From: Kitasatospora fiedleri
GTDB taxonomy: Bacteria; Actinomycetota; Actinomycetes; Streptomycetales; Streptomycetaceae
NCBI RefSeq assembly: GCF_948472415.1
Contig: NZ_OX419519.1
Coordinates: 6,973,001-7,037,000 of the forward strand
Direction of reading: 5' to 3'
DNA length: 64,000 nucleotides
Shown here: positions 16,683 to 26,886 of the stretch, piece by piece
Numbering within the stretch: the first letter of the stretch is position 1
How the letters are laid out: each line of letters starts with the position of its first letter
Notes under the pieces: model-generated
What the model saw: the letters and a program-made list of their open reading frames with translations, nothing else
What the model was told of the DNA's origin: nothing
Database searches by the model: none
Made by a program: the position numbers and the translations under genes

Positions 16683-19565
16683 GTGACGCCAGTGCCCGGC
16701 AGCCCCATGCCCGAAGAGCGGCTCGACCCCGCGGCCGAGGAGCGGCTCAGCCCCGCCGAGCGGTACGCCGCCTCCCGCGAGCGCGCCAAGGAGCAGGCCA
16801 CCGCCCTCCACGGCTTCCAGCAGCTGTACGACTTCCCGCTCGACGACTTCCAGCTCCGCGCCTGCCGGACGCTGGAGGGCGGCCAGGGCGTCCTGGTCGC
16901 CGCGCCGACCGGTTCCGGCAAGACCATCGTCGGCGAGTTCGCCGTCCACCTGGCGCTGGCCGGCGGCCGCAAGTGCTTCTACACCACGCCGATCAAGGCG
17001 CTGTCCAACCAGAAGTACGGAGACCTGGTCAAGCGCTACGGCCAGGCCAAGGTCGGCCTGCTCACCGGCGACAACTCCGTCAACGGGGACGCGCCGGTCG
17101 TCGTGATGACCACCGAGGTCCTGCGGAACATGCTGTACGCGGGCTCCAGCGCCCTCGACGGCCTCGGCTACGTGGTGATGGACGAGGTGCACTACCTCGC
17201 CGACCGGTTCCGCGGCGCGGTCTGGGAGGAGGTCATCATCCACCTCCCCGAGTCGGTGACCCTGGTGTCGCTCTCCGCGACCGTCTCCAACGCCGAGGAG
17301 TTCGGCGACTGGCTGGACACCGTGCGCGGCGGCACCGAGGTGATCGTCTCCGAGCACCGCCCCGTCCCGCTCTGGCAGCACGTGATGGCCGGCAACCGGA
17401 TGTACGACCTGTTCGCCAGCCCCGACCGGGACGGCCGCCCCAAGGGCAGCCTGAAGAACCCCGCCAAGGCGGTCAACCCCGAGCTGGTGCGGCTGGCCCG
17501 CTCCGAGGCCGACCGCGGCCGGGACAGGTTCGCCCGCGGCCGCGGCCGCTCGATGCCCGCCGGCCGCCCCGGCCGGGTCTGGACGCCGAGCCGGGTCGAC
17601 GTGATCGACCGGCTGGACGCCGAGGGCCTGCTGCCCGCGATCACCTTCATCTTCAGCCGGGCCGGCTGCGAGGCCGCCGTCCAGCAGTGCCTCAACTCCG
17701 GGCTGCGCCTGAACCGGGACGCCGACCGCGCCAAGGTCCGCCAGTTCGTCCAGGAGCGCTGCCGCGACATCCCCGACGAGGACCTGCACGTCCTCGGCTA
17801 CTACGAGTGGCTGGACGGCCTGGAGCGCGGCATCGCCGCCCACCACGCCGGCATGCTGCCCCGGTTCAAGGAGGTCGTCGAGGAGCTGTTCGTCCAGGGC
17901 CTGGTCAAGGCGGTCTTCGCCACCGAGACGCTCGCCCTCGGTATCAACATGCCCGCCCGCTCGGTGGTCATGGAGAAGCTGGTCAAGTGGAACGGCGAGA
18001 CCCACGCCGACATCACCCCCGGCGAGTACACCCAGCTCACCGGCCGGGCCGGCCGCCGCGGCATCGACATCGAGGGCCACGCCGTCGTGCTGTGGCAGCG
18101 CGGCCTCGACCCGGAGGCGCTGGCCGGCCTGGCCGGCACCCGCACCTACCCGCTCAAGTCCTCCTTCCGCCCCTCGTACAACATGGCCGTCAACCTGGTC
18201 GGCCAGTTCGGGCGGCACCGCTCCCGGGAACTGCTGGAGACCTCCTTCGCCCAGTTCCAGGCCGACCGCTCGGTGGTCGGCATCGCCCGGCAGGTGCAGC
18301 GCAACGAGGAGGGGCTGGACGGCTACCGCGAGTCGATGACCTGCCACCTCGGCGACTTCGACGAGTACATGCGGCTGCGCCGCGAACTCAAGGACCGCGA
18401 GAACGAACTCGCCCGCGAGGGCTCCTCGCAGCGCCGGGCCGCCGCCGTCGAGGCCGTCGAGCAGCTCAAGCCCGGCGACATCATCCACGTCCCGACCGGC
18501 AAGTTCGCCGGCCTCGCCCTCGTCCTCGACCCCGGCCTGCCCCCGGTCAGCCGCAACGGGCACGGCCGCGGCGGCCCCCGCCACCCCGACTTCCAGGACG
18601 GGCCGCGCCCGGTCGTGCTCACCGCCGAGCGCCAGGTCAAGCGCCTCGCGATGATCGACTTCCCGCACCCCGTCGCCGCGATGGACCGGATGCGCATCCC
18701 CAAGTCCTTCAACCCGCGCAGCCCGCAGTCCCGCCGCGACCTCGCCTCCGCCCTGCGCACCAAGGCCGGCCACCTCGAACCCGAGCGCTTCCGCAAGGGC
18801 CGCGCCGCCGCCGCCGACGACCCCGAGATCAGCCGGCTCCGCGCCGCCCTGCGCCAGCACCCCTGCCACGGCTGCGACGAACGCGAGGACCACGCCCGCT
18901 GGGCCGAGCGCTACCACCGCCTGCACCGCGACACCGAACTCCTCGAACGCCGGATGCGCTCGCGCACCCACACCATCGCCCGCACCTTCGACCGGGTCTG
19001 CGGCCTGCTCACCGACCTCGGCTACCTCCGCAGCGACACCGTCACCGACGACGGCAAGCGCCTGGCCCGGCTCTACGGCGAACTCGACCTGCTCGCCGCC
19101 GAGTGCATCCGCGAGGGCGTCTGGGACGGCCTGGCCGCCGCCGAACTCGCCGCCTGCGCCTCCGCCCTGGTCTACGAGGCCCGCCAGTCCGACGACGCGG
19201 TCGCCCCCCGCGTCCCCGAGGGCGGCGCCAAGGAGGCCCTCGGCCGGATGGTCCGCATCTGGGGCCGGCTCGACGCCCTGGAGGAACAGCACAAGATCTC
19301 CACCGCCGAAGGCGTCGGCCAGCGCGAACCCGACGTCGGCTTCGCCTGGACCGCCTACCGCTGGGCCCTCGGCCACGACCTCGACGCCGTCCTGCGCGAC
19401 GCCGACATGCCCGCCGGCGACTTCGTCCGCTGGACCAAGCAACTCATCGACGTCCTCGGCCAGATCCAGGACGCGGCGGGCGAGAACGCGGACCTCCGCA
19501 AGACCGCCCGCAAGGCGGTCGACGGCATGCGGCGCGGCATCATCGCGTACTCCTCGGTCGGCTGA
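16683..19565 (+). CDS. helY: HelY-type SKI2-like DEAD/DEAH RNA helicase
   Basis: A 960-residue superfamily 2 helicase. Walker A APTGSGKTIVGEF is near residue 75, DEVHYL (motif II) near 165, SATVSN (motif III) near 198, and QLTGRAGRRGID (motif VI) near 455, all intact. The long C-terminal region with a DSHCT-like end matches bacterial HelY/Mtr4-like proteins, which unwind structured RNA in RNA processing or decay. The start is GTG 16683; a further GTG four codons later is possible. A strong hairpin follows the stop. No sign of transfer or damage. Confidence 0.88.
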   Translation: MTPVPGSPMPEERLDPAAEERLSPAERYAASRERAKEQATALHGFQQLYDFPLDDFQLRACRTLEGGQGVLVAAPTGSGKTIVGEFAVHLALAGGRKCFYTTPIKALSNQKYGDLVKRYGQAKVGLLTGDNSVNGDAPVVVMTTEVLRNMLYAGSSALDGLGYVVMDEVHYLADRFRGAVWEEVIIHLPESVTLVSLSATVSNAEEFGDWLDTVRGGTEVIVSEHRPVPLWQHVMAGNRMYDLFASPDRDGRPKGSLKNPAKAVNPELVRLARSEADRGRDRFARGRGRSMPAGRPGRVWTPSRVDVIDRLDAEGLLPAITFIFSRAGCEAAVQQCLNSGLRLNRDADRAKVRQFVQERCRDIPDEDLHVLGYYEWLDGLERGIAAHHAGMLPRFKEVVEELFVQGLVKAVFATETLALGINMPARSVVMEKLVKWNGETHADITPGEYTQLTGRAGRRGIDIEGHAVVLWQRGLDPEALAGLAGTRTYPLKSSFRPSYNMAVNLVGQFGRHRSRELLETSFAQFQADRSVVGIARQVQRNEEGLDGYRESMTCHLGDFDEYMRLRRELKDRENELAREGSSQRRAAAVEAVEQLKPGDIIHVPTGKFAGLALVLDPGLPPVSRNGHGRGGPRHPDFQDGPRPVVLTAERQVKRLAMIDFPHPVAAMDRMRIPKSFNPRSPQSRRDLASALRTKAGHLEPERFRKGRAAAADDPEISRLRAALRQHPCHGCDEREDHARWAERYHRLHRDTELLERRMRSRTHTIARTFDRVCGLLTDLGYLRSDTVTDDGKRLARLYGELDLLAAECIREGVWDGLAAAELAACASALVYEARQSDDAVAPRVPEGGAKEALGRMVRIWGRLDALEEQHKISTAEGVGQREPDVGFAWTAYRWALGHDLDAVLRDADMPAGDFVRWTKQLIDVLGQIQDAAGENADLRKTARKAVDGMRRGIIAYSSVG

Positions 19566-19578
19566 CCGGCCCCCGGCG

Positions 19579-19620
19579 AGAGGCCCGACCGCTTCGCACT
19601 CGTGGAGCGACCGGGCCTCT
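19579..19620 (+). terminator. Terminator hairpin after the helicase gene
   Basis: AGAGGCCCG (19579-19587) pairs with CGGGCCTCT (19612-19620), and the enclosed sequence can form a second stem. It lies between convergent genes, so it probably serves both. Confidence 0.65.
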
Positions 19621-19630
19621 GCGTTGCCCG

Positions 19631-20479
19631 TCACCGCCCCAGGCCGACATCCTCCCGCGCGGTACCGCCCCCCACCAGGTAGACACCGGGCCGCAGTTCT
19701 TCCGAGCAGGCCCGGACGTGTTCCTCAAGCCTGGACGGCCAGCGGGTCGCGTCGGACCAGAGCACGTTGGCCAGCACATTCAGTACCCGAACGTCCAGGT
19801 GCGTCAGGTCGGCACCGGAGGCGTCCACCTGCCGGCTCGCCAGGCGGCACAGGCCGGCCCAGGTCCACGCCGGATGGGAGTCGACGACGCTGATCGCCTC
19901 TGCGATGCCGGGGTGCTCGTCGAGGGCACGCCACAGTTGCCGAAACAGCGGTGCGTCGGACACCTGGGGCTCGACGAACACGAGCCGTTCGGCGAGGTCG
20001 GCCGATCGGACCTTGACCTCCTCGACGAGACGGCGCTCCCAGCGGTGCGCCTCGCCGTGGTCCGTGCGGTCCGGGAAAGGAAGTCCACCGTCATCGTGGG
20101 ACCTCCGGACCTCGAACCTTTCGGTGTATTCCAGAGCCGGCCGCCCGGAAACCCTGATGATGGCTTCCATGAGTCCGCGTGCGGTCCGGGCGGCACCGCG
20201 GAGGTGGGGGTCGTGACTGTAGGAGCCGACTTCGGCGAGTTCTTCGGCAAGATCGTGGATGAGGCCGAGGTTCCGGGCCACGGCCCGGACTGTGATCAAG
20301 GCTGAACCCTCGGGTGCGAGCGGTAGGGCGGGGCCGCTGCTGCTCTGCTCGGCAGCCATCAGAGCATCCAGCATCGGGCCGGTGCCGGTGGTCGCCGTCA
20401 CGTGCTGGAACAGGTCGGCGGCGACGGAGCGCAGCAGCGCGTCGAGCCGGTCGTCGGGGAGACCCTCGTGGGGGTTCAT
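19631..20479 (-). CDS. Hypothetical protein coupled to a sigma factor
   Basis: A 282-residue soluble protein without a recognised domain. The N-terminus (NPHEGLPDDRLDALLRSVAA) and the regularly spaced Leu/Ala heptads suggest a mostly helical protein. No signal peptide, membrane span or cysteine cluster is visible. Its start codon overlaps the stop of the upstream sigma-factor gene (ATGA at 20479-20476), so the two are translationally coupled. It may belong to the sigma factor's regulatory circuit, but it is not an obvious anti-sigma factor. Confidence 0.7.
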   Translation of the reverse strand: MNPHEGLPDDRLDALLRSVAADLFQHVTATTGTGPMLDALMAAEQSSSGPALPLAPEGSALITVRAVARNLGLIHDLAEELAEVGSYSHDPHLRGAARTARGLMEAIIRVSGRPALEYTERFEVRRSHDDGGLPFPDRTDHGEAHRWERRLVEEVKVRSADLAERLVFVEPQVSDAPLFRQLWRALDEHPGIAEAISVVDSHPAWTWAGLCRLASRQVDASGADLTHLDVRVLNVLANVLWSDATRWPSRLEEHVRACSEELRPGVYLVGGGTAREDVGLGR

Positions 20480-21087
20480 CGCGCATCCTCCTTCGCCGAG
20501 CCGGGGTGGGGGATCAGGTGGCGCAGACCGGTCCGGCCCTGTTTACGCAGGTCGCGAACCTTCTGCGTGGTGGTGTCGAGCAGGTCGGCGATCTCCGAGT
20601 CGGTGGCGCCGTCGAGTGTGAGGGCCATGACGGCTCGGGGAAGGACGGGGAGGGCTGACAGGGCAGCCAGCACGGTGACGATCTGGTCGGTGAGTTCGGC
20701 GTGCCCCGGTCCGGCGGCGGGAGTCTCGGGTAGTTCGACGCCGAGCGCAATCAGCGGTTGGACTCGCTTCCGGTCGGGCGGCCGCAGGTGGACGCTCCAA
20801 GTGACCCGGCGCAGCCAGGCAAGCGGGCTGACGATCGACTCCCATCGCCCGGCGAGCACCTCGCGCCAAGCCTGCAGGACCGCCTCTTGCGCGGCGTCCT
20901 CGGCATCCTGTCGGCCGACTCCGTGCAGCATCAGCAGCCGGATCATGCGTGGATGGGCGTGGTCGATGAAGTCCAGGAATTCGCCGCGCAGTCGGGCTGC
21001 CCTGGCAGCCTCGGCCGCCACGGGGCGGCCGTTCCCGAAGACCGAGCCGCCGTCCGTGCGCCGTGAGCCGGTGTCATCGGTGTCCAT
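20476..21087 (-). CDS. Sigma-70 family (ECF-like) RNA polymerase sigma factor
   Basis: A 203-residue protein with sigma region 2 at ~35-85 (IRLLMLHGVGRQDAEDAAQE, with the AEDAAQEA core) and region 4 at ~145-195 (LPVLPRAVMALTLDGATDSE and the helix-turn-helix IADLLDTTTQKVRDLRKQG). It resembles ECF-type factors and lacks an adjacent recognisable anti-sigma gene. It overlaps a 74-residue membrane-anchored ORF upstream and the hypothetical gene downstream, forming a three-gene minus-strand operon. Confidence 0.8.
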   Translation of the reverse strand: MDTDDTGSRRTDGGSVFGNGRPVAAEAARAARLRGEFLDFIDHAHPRMIRLLMLHGVGRQDAEDAAQEAVLQAWREVLAGRWESIVSPLAWLRRVTWSVHLRPPDRKRVQPLIALGVELPETPAAGPGHAELTDQIVTVLAALSALPVLPRAVMALTLDGATDSEIADLLDTTTQKVRDLRKQGRTGLRHLIPHPGSAKEDAR

Positions 21088-21298
21088 GCGCGGAGCCCTT
21101 CCGCTCGCCGACCTCGATCAGCATGCCGCGCTCGCCGAGGTCGACGATCCGGCTGCCCGCCGGAAGCGCTCGCAGGTGCTGACGGCGCGACAACTCCCTT
21201 TCGCGCCGCACCTGCACGCGTGCCTTGAACCAGGCCGCCGTGACGCTGATCACCAGCGTGCCCGCCGTGGTCGCCAGCAACGTGATGCCGGGGTCCAT
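21074..21298 (-). CDS. Small single-pass membrane protein
   Basis: A 74-residue protein; ATG 21298 follows CAGGAGGAG, clearly better than the upstream frame opening at 21367. The N-terminus ITLLATTAGTLVISVTAAWF is a transmembrane helix and the rest is a basic cytoplasmic tail (KARVQVRRERELSRRQHLR). It overlaps the sigma-factor start by 14 bp and heads that operon; it may influence the sigma factor, but there is no family evidence. Confidence 0.6.
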   Translation of the reverse strand: MDPGITLLATTAGTLVISVTAAWFKARVQVRRERELSRRQHLRALPAGSRIVDLGERGMLIEVGERKGSAHGHR

Positions 21299-21411
21299 GG
21301 CTCCTCCTGACAGTCCGTCGGGCCGGCTCGCTGCCCGCCCTACCCCTCTGTGGCCGCCCAGGACCATGATCGGGAACCCGGGGGCGGGATTTCTCCGCCC
21401 GCGGGGCTTTC

Positions 21412-22470
21412 TCAGTTGTCCGGGACCGGGCCGGTGGAGTCGCGGATGATGAGTTCGGTGGCGAGTTCGACGTGCAGGGCCTCCAGGGCGGTGCCTTCGA
21501 TGAGGCGGAGGAGGAGGCTGACGGCGAGGCCGCCGAGTTCTTCGAGGGGTTGGCGGACGGTGGTGAGGGTGGGGATGGAGGTGCGGCTGAGGTAGTCGTC
21601 GTCGAAGCCGGCGATGGAGAGGTCGTCGGGGATGCGCAGGCCGCGTTCGTGGGCGGCGCGGAGGGCGCCGATGGCGGCCTTGTCGTTGAAGGCGACCAGG
21701 GCGGTGGGGGGCCGGGGGAGGTCGAGGAGGCGGGCGGCGGCGGTGTGGCCCCAGTCGCTGGTGGGTTCGATGCTGGTGACGAGTTCCGGGGGGATCAGGA
21801 CGCCGGCCTCGGCGAGGGCGGCGGTGTGGCCGGCGAAGCGGGAGGTGGAGGCGAGCCAGTCGACGGGGCCGTTGATGAAGCCAATCCGCCGGTGGCCGAG
21901 CGCGACCAGGTGGGCGGTGAGGTTGCGGGCGCCGGTGAAGTGGGACGCGGAGACGGCGGCGATGTCCCGGGGGACGGGCGTGCGCGGGTCGATGACCACG
22001 AACGGGACGTCCTGGCGGCGCAGTCGCTCCAGTTCGGCGCTCTCCTCGACCGGGAGGATCAGCAGCGCCCCGGCGAGGTCGCGGCGGCGCGGCAGCCCGG
22101 CGAGCGCCCCGTTGCGCTGGGCGGAGCCGCCCGCGCTGAGGATCAGTTCCCGCCCGTGCCGGTCGAGCGCCTCGGCGACGGCGGTGACGATGGTGCCGAA
22201 GTAGTCGGTGAGCAGGTACGGGCAGCGGACGAAGACCGCGCCCGGCGGGGTGGCGGCCCGTCGGGCGGCGGCTGCCGCGCTCGCGGTCGCACTCGCGGAC
22301 TCGGGCGTGCCGAGCTGGTGCATCGCGTCCCGGACGGCGGCCCTGGTGGGCTCGGAGACGGCGGCCTGACCGGTGAGGACGCGGGAGACCGTCGCGGGGG
22401 AGACCCCGGCGGCGGCCGCGATGTCCCGCACCGTGACCCGGGTGGATTTCGGTCTACCCATGTGTTTCAT
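21412..22470 (-). CDS. LacI-family sugar repressor
   Basis: About 350 residues: an N-terminal LacI helix-turn-helix (VTVRDIAAAAGVSPATVSRV), the hinge, and a periplasmic-binding-protein-like effector domain (RRIGFINGPVDW, SIAGFDDDYLSRT). Start at 22470, or the in-frame ATG at 22461. It is divergent from the GH30 gene at 22623, and similar GTTTCAT..TTTCGTTTCATG sequences sit over its own start and before the GH30 gene, indicating autoregulation plus control of the glycosidase cluster. The inducer is presumably an oligosaccharide released by those enzymes. Confidence 0.88.
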   Translation of the reverse strand: MKHMGRPKSTRVTVRDIAAAAGVSPATVSRVLTGQAAVSEPTRAAVRDAMHQLGTPESASATASAAAAARRAATPPGAVFVRCPYLLTDYFGTIVTAVAEALDRHGRELILSAGGSAQRNGALAGLPRRRDLAGALLILPVEESAELERLRRQDVPFVVIDPRTPVPRDIAAVSASHFTGARNLTAHLVALGHRRIGFINGPVDWLASTSRFAGHTAALAEAGVLIPPELVTSIEPTSDWGHTAAARLLDLPRPPTALVAFNDKAAIGALRAAHERGLRIPDDLSIAGFDDDYLSRTSIPTLTTVRQPLEELGGLAVSLLLRLIEGTALEALHVELATELIIRDSTGPVPDN

Positions 22471-22490
22471 CGTTTCGTTTCATGGAAGCG
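22464..22490. promoter_or_regulatory. Putative LacI operator 1 (over the repressor start)
   Basis: GTTTCATCGTTTCGTTTCAT is found at 22464-22483, followed by GGAAGCG. A near copy with two fewer bases lies at 22584. The pair is positioned for a dimeric repressor controlling both divergent genes. Confidence 0.55.
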
Positions 22491-22583
22491 ATCTTACATC
22501 TCCCAACTCTCAAGGTGTGCAGGAATCTTGACACGCGGAAACCCGGTGCCGTTTCCTGAACGCACCACCCGGATTGCAGAAAT

Positions 22584-22610
22584 GTTTCATTTCGTTTCAT
22601 GAAGGAAGCG
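22584..22610. promoter_or_regulatory. Putative LacI operator 2 (before the GH30 gene)
   Basis: GTTTCATTTCGTTTCATG at 22584-22601, followed by AAGGAAGCG, repeats operator 1. It ends about a dozen bases before the GH30 start, overlapping the ribosome-binding region, where bound repressor would block expression. Confidence 0.55.
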
Positions 22611-22622
22611 GAAGGACCACCG

Positions 22623-24539
<1,917 letters not shown>

Positions 24540-24636
24540 ACCGCCCCGCCCCCCGCACCTGCGCGCCCGTACCGCACCGCCGCACCACTCCGCCACCCCG
24601 CACCCGCAACTCCCCACCCCCACAAGGAGCCGCCCC

Positions 24637-26535
24637 ATGCACGGACCGCACCGCTCCGTCCGCACCGCCGTGGCCCTCGCCCTGGCCGCCGCCGGCCTGG
24701 TCACCGTCGGCGGGACGTCCGCCCAGGCCACCGACACCACCGCCCAGGTCTGGATCACCACCGCCGACGGCGGCAGCCGCCTGGCCCAGGCCGCCTCCGT
24801 CGCGTTCTCCGCCACCAGCCCGCAGGCGCAGGACATCGCGGTCAACGCGGCCGACGTGCAGCAGCCGCTGGTCGGCTTCGGCGCCGCGTTCACCGAGTCC
24901 TCCGCCCACCTGGTGGCCGGGCTGTCCGCCACCACCCGGGCCGCCCTGATGAACGACCTGTTCTCCACCGCGGGCGGCGGCATCGGCCTCACCTACCTGC
25001 GCCAGCCGCTCGGCGCCTCCGACTTCGTCTCGCACCTGCCGTTCTACTCGTACGAGGACACCAGGGGCTCGTTCTCCATCGCCCGCGACCAGCAGGAGAT
25101 CCTGCCCGCGATCAACCAGGCCCGCGCGGTCAACCCGAACATCCGGATCATGGGCACCCCGTGGTCGCCGCCCGCCTGGATGAAGACCTCGAACTCCCTC
25201 AACGGCGGCAGCCTGAAGCCGGAGAACTACGGCGACTTCGCCGACTACCTGGTCAAGGCGGTCCAGGCGTACGGCGCGGCCGGCGCCCCGATCAGCGACC
25301 TGACCGTCGCCAACGAGCCGAAGTTCCAGACCACGTACCCCTCCACCGGGATGACGGCCGCCCAACAGGCGGACTTCATCAAGGTGTTGGACACCAAGCT
25401 GACCGCCGCCGGGCTGTCCACCGAGCTCTACGCCTACGACCACAACTGGGACGACACCTCCTTCCCGCTGAGCGTGCTCTCCCAGGACGCCTCGGTGGCC
25501 CGGCTCAAGGGCGCGGCGTTCCACTGCTACGGCGGCCAGCCCGAGGCCGAGCAGCAGGTGGCGAACACCGGGAAGGCGGTGTTCTTCACCGAGTGCACCG
25601 GCACCGACTCCGCCACCCCCGCGCAGACCTTCAGCAGCACCCTGAAGTGGCAGACCGAGAACCTGATCATCCGCAACCTGCGCAGCGGCGGCCGCACCGC
25701 CGTGCTGTGGAACGTCGCCCTGGACGCCAACGGCGGCCCGCAGTACGGCAACTGCTCCACCACCTGCAACGGCGTGCTGGAGGTCTCGGGCGGCGGCTAC
25801 AGCAAGAACGCCGAGTACTACGTGCTCGGCCACGTCTCCAAGTTCGTCAAGCCGGGCGCCCGCCGGATCGGTTCCACCAGCCAGGGCAGCGGCGGCCTCC
25901 AGGACGTCGCCTTCCTGAACCCGGACGGCTCGCGCGGCGCGGTGGTGCTCAACGCCACCGGCGGCTCGCAGCACTTCTCGATCAGCGACAGCGGGCGCTC
26001 CCTGGTCTACGACCTCCCGGCCGGCGCGGTCGCCACCTTCACCTGGCCCGGCGCCCCCACCGGCGGTGGCACCACCCCGCCGAGCGGGCCGGTCAACACC
26101 GCGGCCTGGTACACCCTGACCAACGCCAACTCCGGCAAGTGCGTGGACGCCACCGGCTGGGGCACCGCCAACGGCACCGCCGTCCAGCAGTGGGCCTGCG
26201 GCGCCGGGGCCAACCAGCAGTGGCAGTTCACCCCCACCGACGGCGGCTACTACCGCGTCACCAACCGCAACGCCGCGGCCGGCGCCCAGGTCCTGGACGT
26301 CACCGGGGCCGCCACCGCCGACGGGGCCAAGATCCAGACCTGGCAGTGGTCCTCCGGCGCGAACCAGCAGTTCAAGCCGGTCCAGCAGTCCGACGGCAGT
26401 TGGACGCTGGTCAACCGCAACAGCGGCAAGTGCCTGGACGTCACCGACGTCTCCACCGCCGACGGCGCCCGCCTCCAGCAGTGGGCCTGCACCGGCGGCT
26501 CCGCCCAGTCCTTCCGCCTCACCGCGGTCGGCTGA
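24637..26535 (+). CDS. Secreted GH30-family hydrolase with ricin-B lectin domain
   Basis: A 632-residue exported paralogue of the preceding enzyme. ATG at 24637 follows AAGGAG; signal peptide cleavage is likely near TSAQATD. The GH30 barrel shows PLVGFGAAFTESSA, WSPPAWMKT, acid/base LTVANEP and nucleophile FFTECTGT. After a Gly/Thr/Pro linker (~residue 475-485) comes a ricin-type beta-trefoil with three repeats (QQWAC, QQWQF, QSFRL). The 97-bp gap to the upstream gene suggests co-transcription. The two enzymes share the fold but differ in binding module, suggesting they attack different faces of the same polysaccharide. Confidence 0.88.
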   Translation: MHGPHRSVRTAVALALAAAGLVTVGGTSAQATDTTAQVWITTADGGSRLAQAASVAFSATSPQAQDIAVNAADVQQPLVGFGAAFTESSAHLVAGLSATTRAALMNDLFSTAGGGIGLTYLRQPLGASDFVSHLPFYSYEDTRGSFSIARDQQEILPAINQARAVNPNIRIMGTPWSPPAWMKTSNSLNGGSLKPENYGDFADYLVKAVQAYGAAGAPISDLTVANEPKFQTTYPSTGMTAAQQADFIKVLDTKLTAAGLSTELYAYDHNWDDTSFPLSVLSQDASVARLKGAAFHCYGGQPEAEQQVANTGKAVFFTECTGTDSATPAQTFSSTLKWQTENLIIRNLRSGGRTAVLWNVALDANGGPQYGNCSTTCNGVLEVSGGGYSKNAEYYVLGHVSKFVKPGARRIGSTSQGSGGLQDVAFLNPDGSRGAVVLNATGGSQHFSISDSGRSLVYDLPAGAVATFTWPGAPTGGGTTPPSGPVNTAAWYTLTNANSGKCVDATGWGTANGTAVQQWACGAGANQQWQFTPTDGGYYRVTNRNAAAGAQVLDVTGAATADGAKIQTWQWSSGANQQFKPVQQSDGSWTLVNRNSGKCLDVTDVSTADGARLQQWACTGGSAQSFRLTAVG

Positions 26536-26556
26536 CCCCGGGCCCGCGTCCGGGCC

Positions 26557-26640
26557 GATGTCCGGCCCGATGTCCGGGCCGACGCCCGGCCCGACGCCCG
26601 GCTCGACGCCCGGGCCGTCGCCCGGGCCGTCGCCCCCCTG
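26557..26640. repeat. Seven tandem 12-bp repeats after the second GH30 gene
   Basis: Units of the form GATGTCCGGCCC / GACGCCCGGGCC run without gap from 26557 to 26628, with a partial seventh at 26629-26640. Neighbouring units are mutually palindromic (CCGGGCC/GGCCCGG), so the array can fold into several hairpins. It may act as terminator. Confidence 0.75.
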
Positions 26641-26886
26641 AGCCGGGGTGGCCGGTTGGTGGACCGGCCGCCCCAGGAGTGCCCGTCGCGCGCGTGCCTG
26701 AGCGCCCGCGGCGGGCACTCCGTCTCCGTTCCCCCGCAGGTGTGCTGATCCGGTGTCAGGGCGCGCCGCGCCGACTCGACGTGTTCCGTTCAAGCCCCGA
26801 TTACCTCACCATGGGACCGTTCCGGTGCGCCTACGCGCGTAGCGCGCACCGGTGACGCCCCCACTCACGGCAGAGGAGATCAACAG
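26641..26886. promoter_or_regulatory. Intergenic region before the secreted GATase-like protein
   Basis: No gene seen. It contains an inverted repeat GAGTGCCCG...CGGGCACTC near 26677-26720, likely terminator, and presumably the promoter for the gene at 26887, which has an AGAGGAG ribosome binding site. Confidence 0.4.

Noticed and set aside
16490..20305. A 1271-codon plus-strand frame across the helicase region
   Set aside because: Arg/Pro-rich chance frame; the helicase motifs are in the frame starting at 16683.
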